Assembly (NCBI RefSeq): GCF_033807575.1
Contig: NC_084720.1
Location: 14,267,570 to 14,331,569, forward strand
Reading direction: 5' to 3'
Length of the DNA stretch: 64,000 bases
Source of the DNA: Cydia pomonella
Taxonomy: Eukaryota > Arthropoda > Insecta > Lepidoptera > Tortricidae
Within the stretch, counting starts at the first letter, position 1; the number at the start of each line of letters is the position of its first letter. Both the position numbers and the translations under genes were made by a program. Shown in pieces: positions 20,999 through 32,299 of this stretch. The notes under the pieces are model-generated. The model was given only the letters and a program-made list of their open reading frames with translations, was not told where the DNA came from and did no database searches.

Positions 20999-23819
20999 AA
21001 AGGGGTACAATTAAAAAAAAATTGATAGATTCCTATCAATACTCGTTTGATTTTGGAGCTTCAAATGCATGGGCTTTACACCTCAAACTGAATACTTCTA
21101 CACTCTTTTAACAAAAAACAATTTTTGTAAATGTTCCTAAAACTACAGCAAAGTTGGATCGTTTGTTAAAATCGAAAGATACATAAACGGTTACCATAAG
21201 CACCGCAACCACGAAATTGCCAATCACAACACTTGCAACTTTGCCCGCGAACAATGGGGCTGGCCAAAATGTTAGAATCCTAGGATCCTAGTGAAGAACG
21301 ATTCAAATGCTCTAATCGTACGAACGACTTAAGGCCATTTTCAGCGATTCAGAATTAGCATTGCAATTGTTGGCAGAGGGCAGAGTTCGGGCAAATTGAT
21401 CGCTTGTACAAACCAATATACCTACTCTCCGATTATGCATAAAGAGACGTTTTCCAGATAGATTTTTCTACAGTGACCCGCCTGTTGCTATCTTTATTGC
21501 ACGCGCATAATTATTGTCCCGCCTGTGATGCAGGTTGTCAATGTACTTACAGCAAAGCGTCATATCTAATATCTGATACCATGTGATTTTAGATTATGAA
21601 AATGCTAAGCTACTAAAGTTACGGGTTTAGTTTTCGTAAGTAAAAATGTGATTGATTGTTTGAAAAAGTACTTAAAAAAGTAAGGTGGCTCCCCAATTAT
21701 TCACTTCGGACGGGAACTAAATAGATTTGCCTCTGCTCTGTCTGCAGGAAAAGGGGCATTCCACAAATATAACCTTTCCATATAACATTCCATAACCTGC
21801 AAAATTATGTATTTTATACCGTTCAGTCTTGGAAGCTTTTAAAACTGAGTAAATGTATGGGTCCGCTATTTAAAAAAGAAATAACCTGAATCGCCAAAAA
21901 CTCTATTTTATTATTGAACCTGCTCACAAAAACTCACGAAAATCGGTGGACAATTGGAACCTTATCACGTCGTCATGCCAAAATATCGGTTTCTGAGCTT
22001 TATCAGAAATGAAAAATGCCCCAAAAATTGGCGGGTAGTTTATCTTTTACATCTATACATACATATTATTTACATAATAAATTGGTTTCTAAAATTACAC
22101 GGTAAAATGTCATGTGTAGTTGTAGGTTGGTACTACAGGAAAACGACTCCCTTTGGCGGATATCGAAGCGTCAACATCTCCAGCATCTCCTGAGGATGTC
22201 GCGTAATGAGGGGAAGCCTGTATCGAGTTTTATATGCTTCGCGGTATTGTTATATTTCCGTATTTACTTTTGCAGTGGGAAAATTAATTATTAATTTAAT
22301 TGATTCGTTGTTAAAGTAATTGCGCGGAGATTTTCTGGTAGTTACAAAGTAGTTAAGTTAGGACTAAAAGTAATTTATACCTACAGTGTGTGAATCCAAT
22401 GCGGGCGATAAAAGAAACCAGATATACGTAGAATTTATCCGCGTGATCATTAAATTAGTTTTTTCTCCTTTTCTTGGTCATCTCAAAAGATACATTATCT
22501 ATATCCTCTTTTAGTATTTTTTTTTCTAAGAGATTTATTTGCTAAATCAGACACAAGTGAAGCTTGAATGCACGATATTTTTTAGTTTTGTCAAGAAGAG
22601 GATTAAGTTACACTTAATTATGACCCCGTAATTATTTTTTGAGAATTTACCGAGCAAACCTTACGAAACATAACATGACATGACATAACGGGATGCGGGC
22701 GGGATGCCAACAAGCGTTGACAATTACTTTAAAAAAGCTCGTATCTCGTAACTTGTGTGTTGCTTTACATTGCGGGCCGATTATTTCTAAGCAAAATTTA
22801 TCTCAATATGTATACTTCTATTTGACGTTGTGAAGAATTTATAAGTATTGATTTTGATATATTTCTAGACATTTTATAATTGTATATAATCAATATTTTT
22901 TGACGACCAAATAATTTACTGTACATTGTAATTTCATATTATGAAATAGATAAATCTAAATCTTCTTAGGTCCTTTGCTAACGACCTTCTAAATATTCGC
23001 CCGTATTGAATTGGCACACTGTATACTTACATTACATTTTTACTTTATTCACAAAACTTCCTGTCTTACGGAAGAGACATTTTAAATACGAGTATGTTAC
23101 AAACGGGGCATATTAAATATATTACAAATACGTGAGTGACCCCTTTGTAATATATTGAATATACATTTTTAATTTTTGCTTACTAACATAAAAGTAAAAT
23201 ACAAAGTTTTATGCAGCGAAGACTTCAACCATTCCGTAGCTGATCATATTAACTTCTTACCAACCGCCTAGTCTAACAGTACACCTATAAGTACCTATAA
23301 ATTTGTGTAGGTTTGTAATTATTACAAAGTTGCTTCTGCCCGCGACTTCGTGTAACTAAAACTATCATATGTCCTTCCCCGGGCCTCAAACTATCTCCTT
23401 ACCGAATTTCATATAAATTGAGTAATATTTATTATATGTAGTCAAAATTGTAATACTCATACTGCTAGAACTGTACTCGCCCGCACTCGGGCATCAATAA
23501 GAATGAATAGAATGCTCTACCAGAATTGAGCCGAAGCCGAACAGTTGAATTCGACTTGTTGCTGGTCGGTTTAGTTTTAGTTGCCTAATTGTGTCGATCA
23601 ATCGGCTGCCGAGTGCCGAACTCATGCAGCTAAGGGTAAATAGCTTATTTGGCAGTAAAATACAGAGAATTGGTGCGCAGTATTTGGAAAATGGTTTTCA
23701 TTATATCTCTTGAATATTAAGTTGCCCATAGTTTTATAAAAGTTAAGTTAGGTTTTTTATAACTTGTATGATAGGAGCTTCCGAAAATGGTTGGTAAATT
23801 TTTGTTCTGTCGTAACTTG
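20999..23819. other. No gene recognised
   Basis: AT-rich. At 21757 GGGGCATTCCACAAAT matches the left end of the MITE at 36866, but no right end was found. Around 23080-23150 is a partial inverted repeat rich in TATTACAAA. Otherwise nothing can be supported. Confidence 0.4.
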
Positions 23820-24103
23820 TAATAAATAATAATAATAAATAAATATTACAGGATATTATCTATAACACAAATTGACTAAGTCCCACAGTAAGCTCAATAA
23901 GGCTTGTGTTGTGGTACTTAGGCAACGATATATACGAGATATATACATAAAGATTTATAAATGGTTAAATAGATGGAAAACACACATGACTCAAAAACAA
24001 ATATACGTGCTCATCACACGAATAAATGCCCTTACCAGGATTTAAACATTTTAAACTCGGGACCATCGGCTTCACAGGCAGGGTCACTAGGCCAGACAGA
24101 TCG
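23820..24103 (-). mobile_element. tRNA-headed SINE, copy 1
   Basis: On the minus strand it starts CTGTCTGGCCTAGTGACCCT (box A-like), then CGATGGTCCCGAGTTTAAA and AAATCCTGGTAAGGGCATTT (decayed box B), and continues through CAACACAAGCCTTATTGAGC to an AATAAT-rich tail. Same family as 42541-42790 and 60725-60970. RNA polymerase III transcription and LINE-driven retrotransposition are inferred from the tRNA-like head. Confidence 0.75.
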
Positions 24104-24222
24104 TCAAAATGTAATATATATCTATGTAATACTAATTGAAAAAAACTAACGAAGGGGAATAGATACCTATGGAATATACATCAAATGGTGTAAAAATATT
24201 TTCTATAATGTAAATATTCAGA

Positions 24223-24230
24223 GAAGAAAA
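24223..24230 (+). repeat. Target site duplication, left
   Basis: GAAGAAAA, repeated exactly at 26507-26514 immediately outside the long inverted repeats. Confidence 0.85.
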
Positions 24231-24382
24231 CCCTTCGGCCGCGTACGCAACCAGAGCTTCGTAACCAGATGCGATCGAAAACTATTTCTGCCTTGTACGA
24301 AACCGGTTGCGATCAAAAACTAATTTCGTCTTACCCGTAACCAGTTACGATCGAACACTTCTCGTTCTTATACGAAACCAAT
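24231..24382 (+). repeat. Left long TIR of the foldback-like element
   Basis: Three tandem units of 37-38 bp follow a GC-rich tip CCCTTCGGCCGCG. Unit boundaries fall near TTCGTAACC (24259), TACGAAACC (about 24297) and CCCGTAACC (about 24335). Confidence 0.85.
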
Positions 24383-24589
24383 GTCTGGGCCATCTAGCTA
24401 TAGGTTTTTTTTTTCAACTATTTTGTCATGATACTCATTATAATTTCTTATCCTGAATGTCAGTGCTCCATGTCTCTTAAGCCAGTGTCTTTTAAGGAAC
24501 AAGGTTACATTGTATTTGCCAACAAAGTATTTGAATATTATCAACTGGTACAATTTTTGTGTTCTGATTTTTGACTAGATATATAGTCC

Positions 24590-26216
24590 CTAAAAACTAA
24601 CAAAGCTGCAGGCCCTGATAACATCTATAACGATTTCTTTCGGCACATGGGTCCTGTTGCAGTGAACTGGTTAACGACGCTATTCTCTTTCATTCTCAAA
24701 CACAACCGACTTCCTAAGGAGTTTAAACTGGCGAAAGTGGTTGCAGTCCTTAAGCCGGGAAAGCCAGAAAATCAACCGGATAGTTATCGGCCAATAGCTC
24801 TTCTCAGCTGTACACTTAAGCTCCTTGAACGTGTTCTCTTGACAAGGATTGAACCGTTCATAGAAGCTATCACCCCTCCTGAACAAGCTGGATTTCGACC
24901 TGGAAGAAGTTGCACGGACCAAGTCCTAGCCCTCACGACCCACATCGAAACTGGATACCAAAAAGCGCTTAAGTCTACAGCAGTTTTCATTGACTTAACT
25001 GCTGCTTACGACACGGTGTGGAAACATGGTCTCATGAGCAAAGTTTTCAGCGCGATTCCGAGTAGAGAGGTGGCGGATCTTATAAATAGCATGTTGAGCG
25101 AGCGGGAATTTGAAGTTTTCCTGGGAAGCTCAAAAAGTAAAAGACGGAAGCTGAATAACGGCCTACCTCAAGGATCAGTATTGGCGCCGAAACTCTTCAA
25201 TCTTTACATCCACGACCTACCACCAACGGAGGCAACAAAGTTCATATATGCCGACGATATAGCCCTGGTCGTACAAACCAAATCTTTCTCAGCGGGAGAA
25301 AATGCTCTAACTTCGGACCTTACAAAGCTGGCAGAATATTTTAAGTTCTGGCGCCTAATACCCAGCATAAGCAAGACAGAGGTATCATGTTTTCACCTTA
25401 GCAACCAAATGGCGAACTATCAACCAACTGTTTACTTCAACGGAGAAAAGCTCAGGTACAACAATTGCCCCAAATACCTAGGAGTCACCCTTGATAGATC
25501 CCTCACGTATAGGGAGCACCTCACCAAGCTATCACTTAAGCTTGCTTCGCGGAATAACATGATACACAGACTGTGTGGCACATCTTGCAGAGTACTGTGC
25601 TCCCGTGTGGTTGGAAAGCGCACACGTAGCTAAGGTGGATACTAAACTCAATGACACTATGCGATGCATAACTGGAACCATCAAATCTACCCCCACATAC
25701 TGGCTGCCAACTCTGTGCCACATAGCCCCCCCACATCTGCGTAGGAAGCATGCATTGAGGAGGGAAACAGAGAAGATCATCTCAACTGGCTCCTTACCCA
25801 TTCATAGAGATTTCTGTAACCCACCTCACCAGCGTCTGAAGTCCAGAAAACCCGCATATACCCAGAACCTCACAAGTTTTAACATTTCAGAGGCTTGGGA
25901 AAATGAATGGGCCGCCGCCAATGCAAACTCAAGAATTGAAAACCCTACACGTCGACTCCCAGGGTTTGACCTCCCGAGAAAACAATGGTGTCGGCTCAAT
26001 AGACTAAGAACGGGACATGGCCGATGCAACTACTTTTTGCACAGGTGGGGGTGGAGGGACTCGGCTCTGTGTGATTGCGGCGAGGAGGACCAAACCATGG
26101 AACACATTATCCAGCGCTGCCCCCTGTATTCCTACCAGGGGCCACCAGAGGATCTGCTGCATCTCACACCCGACGCAGCTGCTTGGATCGGCATCCTGAA
26201 CGTTGACGTTTAAATT
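24590..26216 (+). pseudogene. Jockey-like LINE reverse transcriptase pseudogene
   Basis: Homology begins before the first ATG (24647) with NKAAGPDN at 24599, so the 5' part, including any endonuclease, is missing. The 328-residue frame carries SYRPIALLSCTLKLLERVL at 46, FIDLTAAYDTVW at 114, GLPQGSVLAP at 172 and catalytic YADD at 201-204, with YLGVTLD at 277. At about 25595 the frame breaks: LCGTSC runs into AEYCAPVW in the next frame, consistent with deletion of a short stretch plus a frameshift. The second frame (to 26213) carries the C-terminal domain, with RTGHGRCNYFLHRWGW and a CDCGEEDQTMEHIIQRC motif, and ends at a stop. RT motifs are intact but the protein is broken. Clade within the jockey/I group is uncertain. 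Confidence 0.9.
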
Positions 26217-26354
26217 ACTTAATTTTAATGTAAATAATTGCCTATTTTTATATTTATGCCATACGATTAAATAACTAGATATATAACGTGTACAGTACTT
26301 ATACTGTATAACAAGGTGTATAAATATAATCTTAGCTGACTTTATCAACGGTCG

Positions 26355-26506
26355 AAAGGTTTCGTACAACAAAGAAAAGTGTTCGATCGTAACTGATAAC
26401 TAGTAAGACGGAATTAGTTTTTGATCGCAACCGGTTTCGTACAAGGCAGAAATAGTTTTCGATCGCATCTGGTTACGAAGCTCTGGTTGCGTACGCGGCC
26501 GAAGGG
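26355..26506 (-). repeat. Right long TIR of the foldback-like element
   Basis: Inverse complement of 24231-24382. It is identical over the outermost 95 bp and more diverged inward. Confidence 0.85.
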
Positions 26507-26514
26507 GAAGAAAA
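26507..26514 (+). repeat. Target site duplication, right
   Basis: GAAGAAAA, the exact copy of 24223-24230. Confidence 0.85.
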
Positions 26515-26787
26515 TTGGAGGGAACACGTGTGTATGGGGAATTGGTCGTACACTTCCTTTTCTTTTAATTATAAAGGACATTATTAATTTAGTCAAAACT
26601 GTCTTAAATATGTCAGTAACATAAAAAAAAACAAGGAATAAAACACAACGTAGTTTTGCATTTAACTAAAATATTAACAAATAAACAGACGTAACTGACT
26701 CCACCAAATCGTGAGCATTGGAGCATAATACCTATTATTGTATGTTCCAAACATATATCATGGTATACTCAAGCCAAGAAAAAAAAA

Positions 26788-27898
26788 GCGGCCAAGTGCG
26801 AGTCGGACTCGTTCATGAAGGGTTCCGTACCAATTATGACGTATTAAAAAAACTACTTACTAGATCTGGTTCAAACCAATTTTCGGTGGAAGTTTGCATG
26901 GTAATGTATATCATATATTTTTTTTAGATTTTTCATTCTGTTATTTTAGAAGTTACAGGGGGGGGGGGGGGGACACATTTTTTTACTTTGGAAGTGTCTC
27001 TCGCGCAAACTATTCAGTTTAGAAAAAATGATATTAGAAACCTAAATATCATTTTTGAAGACCTATCCATAGATACCCCACACGTATGGGTTTGATGAAA
27101 AAATTTTTTAAAAGTTTTATGAAGTATTAAAAAAAACTACTTGCTAGATCTCGTTCAAACCAATTTTCGGTGGAAGTTTGCATGGAAATGTATATCATAT
27201 ATTTTTTTTTTATTTTTCATTCTGTTATTTTAGAAGTTACGGGGGGGGGGACACATTTCTTCACTTTGGAAGTGTCTCTCGCGCAAACTATTCAGTTTAG
27301 AAAAAAATGATATGAGAAGCCTAAATATCATTTTTGAAGACCTATCCCTAGATACGCCACACGTATGGATTTGATGAAATTTTTTTTTTTTTTAAATTTT
27401 ATGAAGTATTAAAAAAAACTACTTACTAGACCTCGTTCAAACCAATTTTCGGTGGAAGTTTGCATGGGAATGTATATCATATATTTTTTTTAGATTTTTC
27501 ATTCTGTTATTTTAGAAGTTACGGGGGGGGGGGGGGGGGGACACATTTTACCACTTTGGAAGAGTCTCTCGCGCAAACTATTCAGTTTAGAAAAAAATGA
27601 TATTAGAAACCTCAATATCATTTTTAAAGACCTATCCATAGATACCCCACACCTATGGGTTTGATGAAAAAAGATTTTTTGAGTTTCAGTTCTAAGTATG
27701 GGGAACCCCCAAAATTTATTGTTTTTTTTCTATTTTTGTGTAAACATCTTAATGCGGTTCATAGAATACATCTACTTACCAAGTTTGAACAGTATAGCTC
27801 TTATAGTTTCGGAAAAAAGTGGCTGTGACATAATCGGACAGACAGACGGATATGACGAATCTATAAGGGTTCCGTTTTTTGCCATTTGGCTACGGAAT
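26788..27898 (+). mobile_element. Long interspersed repeat with three internal tandem units
   Basis: Same family and ends as 20158-20998 (AAGTGCGAGTCGGACTCG and GGGTTCCGTACC at the left, GCCATTTGGCTACGGAA at the right), but with three tandem units of about 283 bp starting at 26835, 27118 and 27400. The G-run length differs between units (about 10 to 19). The right terminus is lost after GCTACGGAA. Confidence 0.85.
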
Positions 27899-29171
27899 AC
27901 GAACGAAAAGGTCCTACGAAAAGCCCTGTCGTTAAATGCTCTCGCTTCAGTAACACGCGCATGTGTTTGAACCTGCAAATCGGTTCATTGCACACAACTC
28001 TCAAGTCTCTTATGTCATACAATACAACTTGCCAGTGATGGTGCATCTGACTTAATACCAGATTGGTCTAAATTTAGATAGTCATTAATATTTATAAGTA
28101 CTTACTTCCCATGTTACATGTTTGGTGCTTTAGTTACACTAAACAGTGATCTGGATCTGACCACTTAAATTCAAAACAAGAAATAACTATCGGATTAGGC
28201 CTCCTGTTTTTTTAAATCATTTCCTCGATATTTTTTTCTAATGCTAAAAATATTACCAGATCTATACAGTTCAATTTATGTTTCCTTCCTACTAACAATT
28301 ATTTTTTTATACTATACAATAATTGAGGAGTCAATCAAAATGTATAAAAATACCTCCTAAGCATACTGAGGCAAGTGACAATTTTATGATTTTACGTTTT
28401 TTTACATATTAATGATTAAAATACCAATATTTATTTACCTTCCACTGAAATTTCATGCTGAATTTCGTATTCGTTTTGAAAATAAAGTGTCGTATATGGA
28501 TATTACTAACATAATCTTATATACTCGAACTGTGTATACTTACAGAGGCTAGTCACTTGCACCACAATACGCGGTACAATTAACGCGGAGGAGGATAAAA
28601 AAAGTGTGACATAATGATACTCACTCTACTCACTGGGTTGGCGTGGGAAAAAAAAACAAGTTCAATTTGAATCATTTGATAATTTTTTAATGTTTTGATA
28701 ATTAGGTAACATACAATTCTACTTTGAATCAAGTTTTATCGTAAAAATTGTAAAATTTTCACGTATACTGGATCAAGTGCTTGTTGGCTCCGCTTTAAAT
28801 TCACACTGGAGTGTATTTATACTGTTAAGTATATCATAAACTGCAATACATTTTAAAATTCCATGAATGCAGACATCCTTGAGATTTCGCCAGAAAAAAT
28901 CCAAAATTTTATGGAACTACATTAACCCTTGGAATGGTAGGTCGTCAGACTCCCGACCGATTATGTCATTTAAATGTGAAATTTGATTAAGTAAATAATA
29001 TCAAAATTCCAATAACTCAAAACGACATATGCCACTTGAAAAGATAACATATAAGGAAGTTACGTTTCGTTGTACCTTTGAGCCGCTCTCCTACAAAATT
29101 CTGATTTTGCACTTCCCTCATTATACGTAGGAGGTATATCGTTATAGCTTTTCTAAACATTAGTTTTTGGA
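27899..29171. other. No gene recognised
   Basis: AT-rich sequence with scattered short ORFs that show no codon or motif support. Confidence 0.4.
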
Positions 29172-29530
29172 CCAGGGTACGTCCTTAAACTACGTCCACA
29201 AGAGAGGTATGGGCATTGTGAATGTCATTTCGCTTTGTGTGGTAGGGCACAGCACAGCGGATGTCATTCCAGATCAGAGCAGAGCCCAACTGGGGAAGTA
29301 CCTCCACCTTACAGAAAACCGCAGCCAAATAACACTAGACCCTACTCATAGTGTTGTGTTCCTGCCGGTGAGTAAGGTTGCCAGAGCTCAACGAAGGGAG
29401 GGACGGGTGTTAGAGTCGGCAACGCGCATGTATCTCCCCTGGAGTTGCAGGCGCACATAGGCTACGGAGCCTGCTTACCATCAGGCGGGCCGTATGCTTG
29501 TTTGCCACCAACGTAGTATAAAATAAAATG
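29172..29530 (+). mobile_element. LINE-tail / SINE-like repeat, copy 2
   Basis: Near-identical to 8983-9342 from GGGTACGTCCTTAAACTACG to CCACCAACGTAGTATAAA. The 97-residue open frame inside it is incidental. Confidence 0.75.
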
Positions 29531-29789
29531 AAAAGTACTTACGTTTACCTAGGTATTTCTTTAACATAGGTGTATTTGCAGAGCAACGATGCAGAGGTGA
29601 AAGGGGCAAATCGCTGCAATGCACACGTCTAATCATTTAAATTCCCCGGTTCAATTTCTAGCCGAAGCAATGTGCCGTGGTAGCCGTCGCTGCCAGAGTC
29701 AAGTGCCCGTACCATGAGTGTGCAGGGGTGTTCGTTCCTAGTGCACCAATGCACGGCACTCACCGCGAAAAACTCGCCCCCTTACAATC

Positions 29790-29960
29790 GAAATCACATT
29801 CTCATTTTAAAACAACATGATGAAATAACATGAAATATAGCAAGAACATTCAAGTAACTTACCTACATATATCTATGTCTGGGATTATTTCATGTTGCTA
29901 AAAATTGTAATATAAAGAAAATCGAGCGGAGAGGCTTTGTATATAAAACTTTTTCTGACT
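29790..29960. repeat. Dispersed repeat shared with 35330-35456
   Basis: Both copies share TCTCATTTTAAAAC, ACATGAAA, CATATCTATGTCT and AATTGTAATA-AAAGAAAAT in order, with moderate divergence. A third short match is at 39608-39645. Non-coding; class unknown. Confidence 0.55.
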
Positions 29961-30959
29961 CCAAAGTAGGTGCACTAGGAAAGAGTTTACGCAGTCGCTA
30001 TTCGCTCTGTGTATGATTGAGGTCCCGCCCTGCCAGGTAAGGAGAACAATCTCTTATGGGAGAACTAAAGTGTCTAGCTGGCAGCTGTAAATAATGGTTC
30101 AAAATCTCTGCGGTGGCGCTAGGTTAGCACAAGGACTTGATAATGAACTTGGACATTATTGACGGAGTGAAGTATGCTGTCAGTAAGTTTTTTTTTTTAT
30201 AAAAGTCTGGGAATTTGTTGTGATATATTACGGCGCCACCTATTTAAGGTTTTTTGATGGACACTTCATACACAAAGATTGTTCTTCTACTTCTTCTTAC
30301 CTCTACCCTCCACATTATGGGCCAAATTATGACTAAATTGACAGTTGACAGCTGTCAAATATTATGAAAATATCGTCCCATGAAAGTTCACGAGTTTTTT
30401 TCCGCATTAACGTGCATTTCGAAGCAGTAAGTATATTCAACGGCCACTTCTTATACTGCGGTTCCGTTATACTATTACTGTAGTAATGAAATAGGATTAC
30501 CTATTTTACTTCGAAAATGTACCATACCATATAAAACACCTGATTTAGACACCAGTCTTTAATTATTTTTACAGCTAAAAAAACCAAGAATACTTAATGA
30601 TACGGCCAAGAAAACTCATGGTAAGGGTAAAGTATTGCTCGACTCTTGTTCGATACGATACCGTTATACGGTCGAATCGAAGTGGAATCGAATGCTTGCT
30701 TAATTCGATTATTCAATGCCTGGGTTGAAAATCGATGGATAGAAACGATACATTGGCTATGTAGCATCTACTCGTACATCTTCTTAGCCTAGGCCAACTA
30801 CTCCAACTACCTACAAAGGTGTTTCAGAAGGTCGGGAATTTGATCCATCTTGAAGCTGTGAATTTTTCTATTCGAAGTCATTTGAAGATAAAGTCATCAA
30901 AACTTGACGATTTTAACGTTTTTTCAGATTTTTGTCATACGTGTACGTGACCCTATATT

Positions 30960-31215
30960 TTTTGAGGGTTGTGGTTCTTTCCTTGCCCTGCGAATTGGCA
31001 TCGCCATACAGCGCGGTAATGCCACCAGCCTTCTGGGCACCCTACCATCGGGCGACGAGCTAGCCCCCATTTTTTATTTGTAAATGTATGTATTTAGATA
31101 TGTTTCTTTACTTTAGTTATATATTTTTTTGTATTTTATGCGTTTTAATAAGTTAGTTTAGATAAATTATATTAACAATGTTATATTTTATAAATAAATT
31201 AAGTATTTTTTTTAT
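30960..31215 (+). pseudogene. 5'-truncated LINE 3' end
   Basis: A short frame ending at about 31082 reads SFLALRIGIAIQRGNATSLL then GTLPSGDELAPIFYL and stop, which looks like the C-terminus of a LINE ORF. It is followed by an AT-rich 3' UTR and an AATAAATTAAG-type tail near 31190-31205. Short length and an A-rich end fit a severely 5'-truncated retrotransposition event. Family not assigned. Confidence 0.55.
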
Positions 31216-32177
31216 CAGTCGGGTTAACTGTACGTATTTCAAAACGTATATAAATTGAACTTTACTATATTACACAGTTGAGAGTTTTGTAGAGTGTGCA
31301 GAAAATGACCCAATTAGCAAATATGGGGTTACATCCCGATTTAAAATATGACGTGTAGGTACAGTAAATGAAATTATTGTTTGTGAAATAGACTTTGTGT
31401 CGGCGAATCTCACGTAGGCAGTTGACTTATAGACGTTACAAATTTGTATTTCAAGTTGATTTGAAATAAGCCCACATAAAATTGGTTTCAATTCTTTTAT
31501 TTTCACCTGTTATGAATTACGTAATTTGAAATATGCTCATGCAGAATTACTGCAGGTTTTTAGTTTAGGTAAATAAAACCTTGATAGGTCATAATCATAA
31601 GTAAAAATAAACTAGATTAGGTAGGTACCTATTTTTAACTCAACAGTGTAATTTAAACGCGACCTTGAGTCATAAAGGTTACCTTTTCAAACAAACACCA
31701 CATTGACATACGACTTTAAGGAACTGAGATATCCTACCGTTATGGAATATGTACCAGTATGGGATGTATTCGATTCGAGATATTTAATAAAACTACTTTA
31801 TCTACACCCATATCATAAACAATCTATGATGGCGTCAAAATCTGTAAATAATAGCCAACATTACGATAAACTGTTTTATTATAACAAATTTCTTATCTGT
31901 AAATATGTTGTAATTACTGAAGTCCATAATGTAACAGTTCTTACTGTTAACGGAGAGTTATGAACGTCATGCTCTCTGGCAATCCCGCACTGCGAAAAAG
32001 TAAATACCTATAATGGAAATCAGTAGAAATTGCTAGAGAGATGTTCCACGTGCGTTCTATTGCTTTGTTTCGTGGTATTGAGTTGTCAAACATTAACTTT
32101 TGATAACCAGAGTTATCACATAAGTATGGCTACCAACAGTTTGACATTGACATATTAAGCTTAGAATAAATTTAAAA

Positions 32178-32290
32178 GTGGAAAAATTACTGTCTTGGGT
32201 GAGACTTGAACTCACGGCCTCTGGATCGATACTCCAGCGCTCTGCCATCTGAGTCACCAAGACCTCAGCCATAGGCAGCAAATTTTCCAC
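32178..32290. repeat. Inverted-repeat frame around a tRNA-like sequence
   Basis: GTGGAAAAATT at 32178-32188 and AAATTTTCCAC at 32280-32290 are near-perfect inverse complements that flank the tRNA-like unit almost symmetrically. Confidence 0.6.
32192..32263 (-). tRNA. tRNA-like sequence, anticodon ATC (possible tRNA-derived repeat)
   Basis: Read on the minus strand: acceptor arms GTCTTGG and CCAAGAC pair perfectly; D-arm ACTCAGATGGCAGAGC (one A-C mismatch); anticodon stem CTGGA/TCCAG with loop GTATCGA, giving ATC at positions 34-36; T-arm GTGAG/CTCAC with loop TTCAAGT; 72 nt, no intron. Box A and box B are both present, so pol III transcription is plausible. ATC would read the Asp codon GAT, but normal eukaryotic tRNA-Asp has GTC, so this is more likely a tRNA-derived repeat or pseudogene than a working tRNA. 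Confidence 0.6.
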
Positions 32291-32299
32291 CATATGGGT

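Larger units (their letters stand above)
24231..26506. mobile_element. Foldback-like element with long repeat-built TIRs carrying a LINE segment
   Basis: 2,276 bp with inverted ends of about 150 bp (24231-24382 and 26355-26506); the outer 95 bp are identical between arms. The ends begin CCCTTCGGCCGCGTACGCAA. Each arm is built from about three tandem units of 37-38 bp that include CGTAACCAG, GCGATCGAAAACTA and CTGCCTTGTA. An exact 8-bp duplication, GAAGAAAA, flanks the whole. Long TIRs made of short tandem units resemble Foldback-type elements, though those usually duplicate 9 bp; 8 bp is more typical of hAT or P. The cargo is a 5'-truncated reverse transcriptase pseudogene, with no transposase seen. 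It is therefore either a captured LINE fragment or a LINE that inserted into the element. Confidence 0.85.

Noticed and set aside
29167..29460. 97-residue ORF on the plus strand
   Set aside because: It coincides with a LINE-tail/SINE-like repeat also present at 8983 and 57075, where the frame is not kept.
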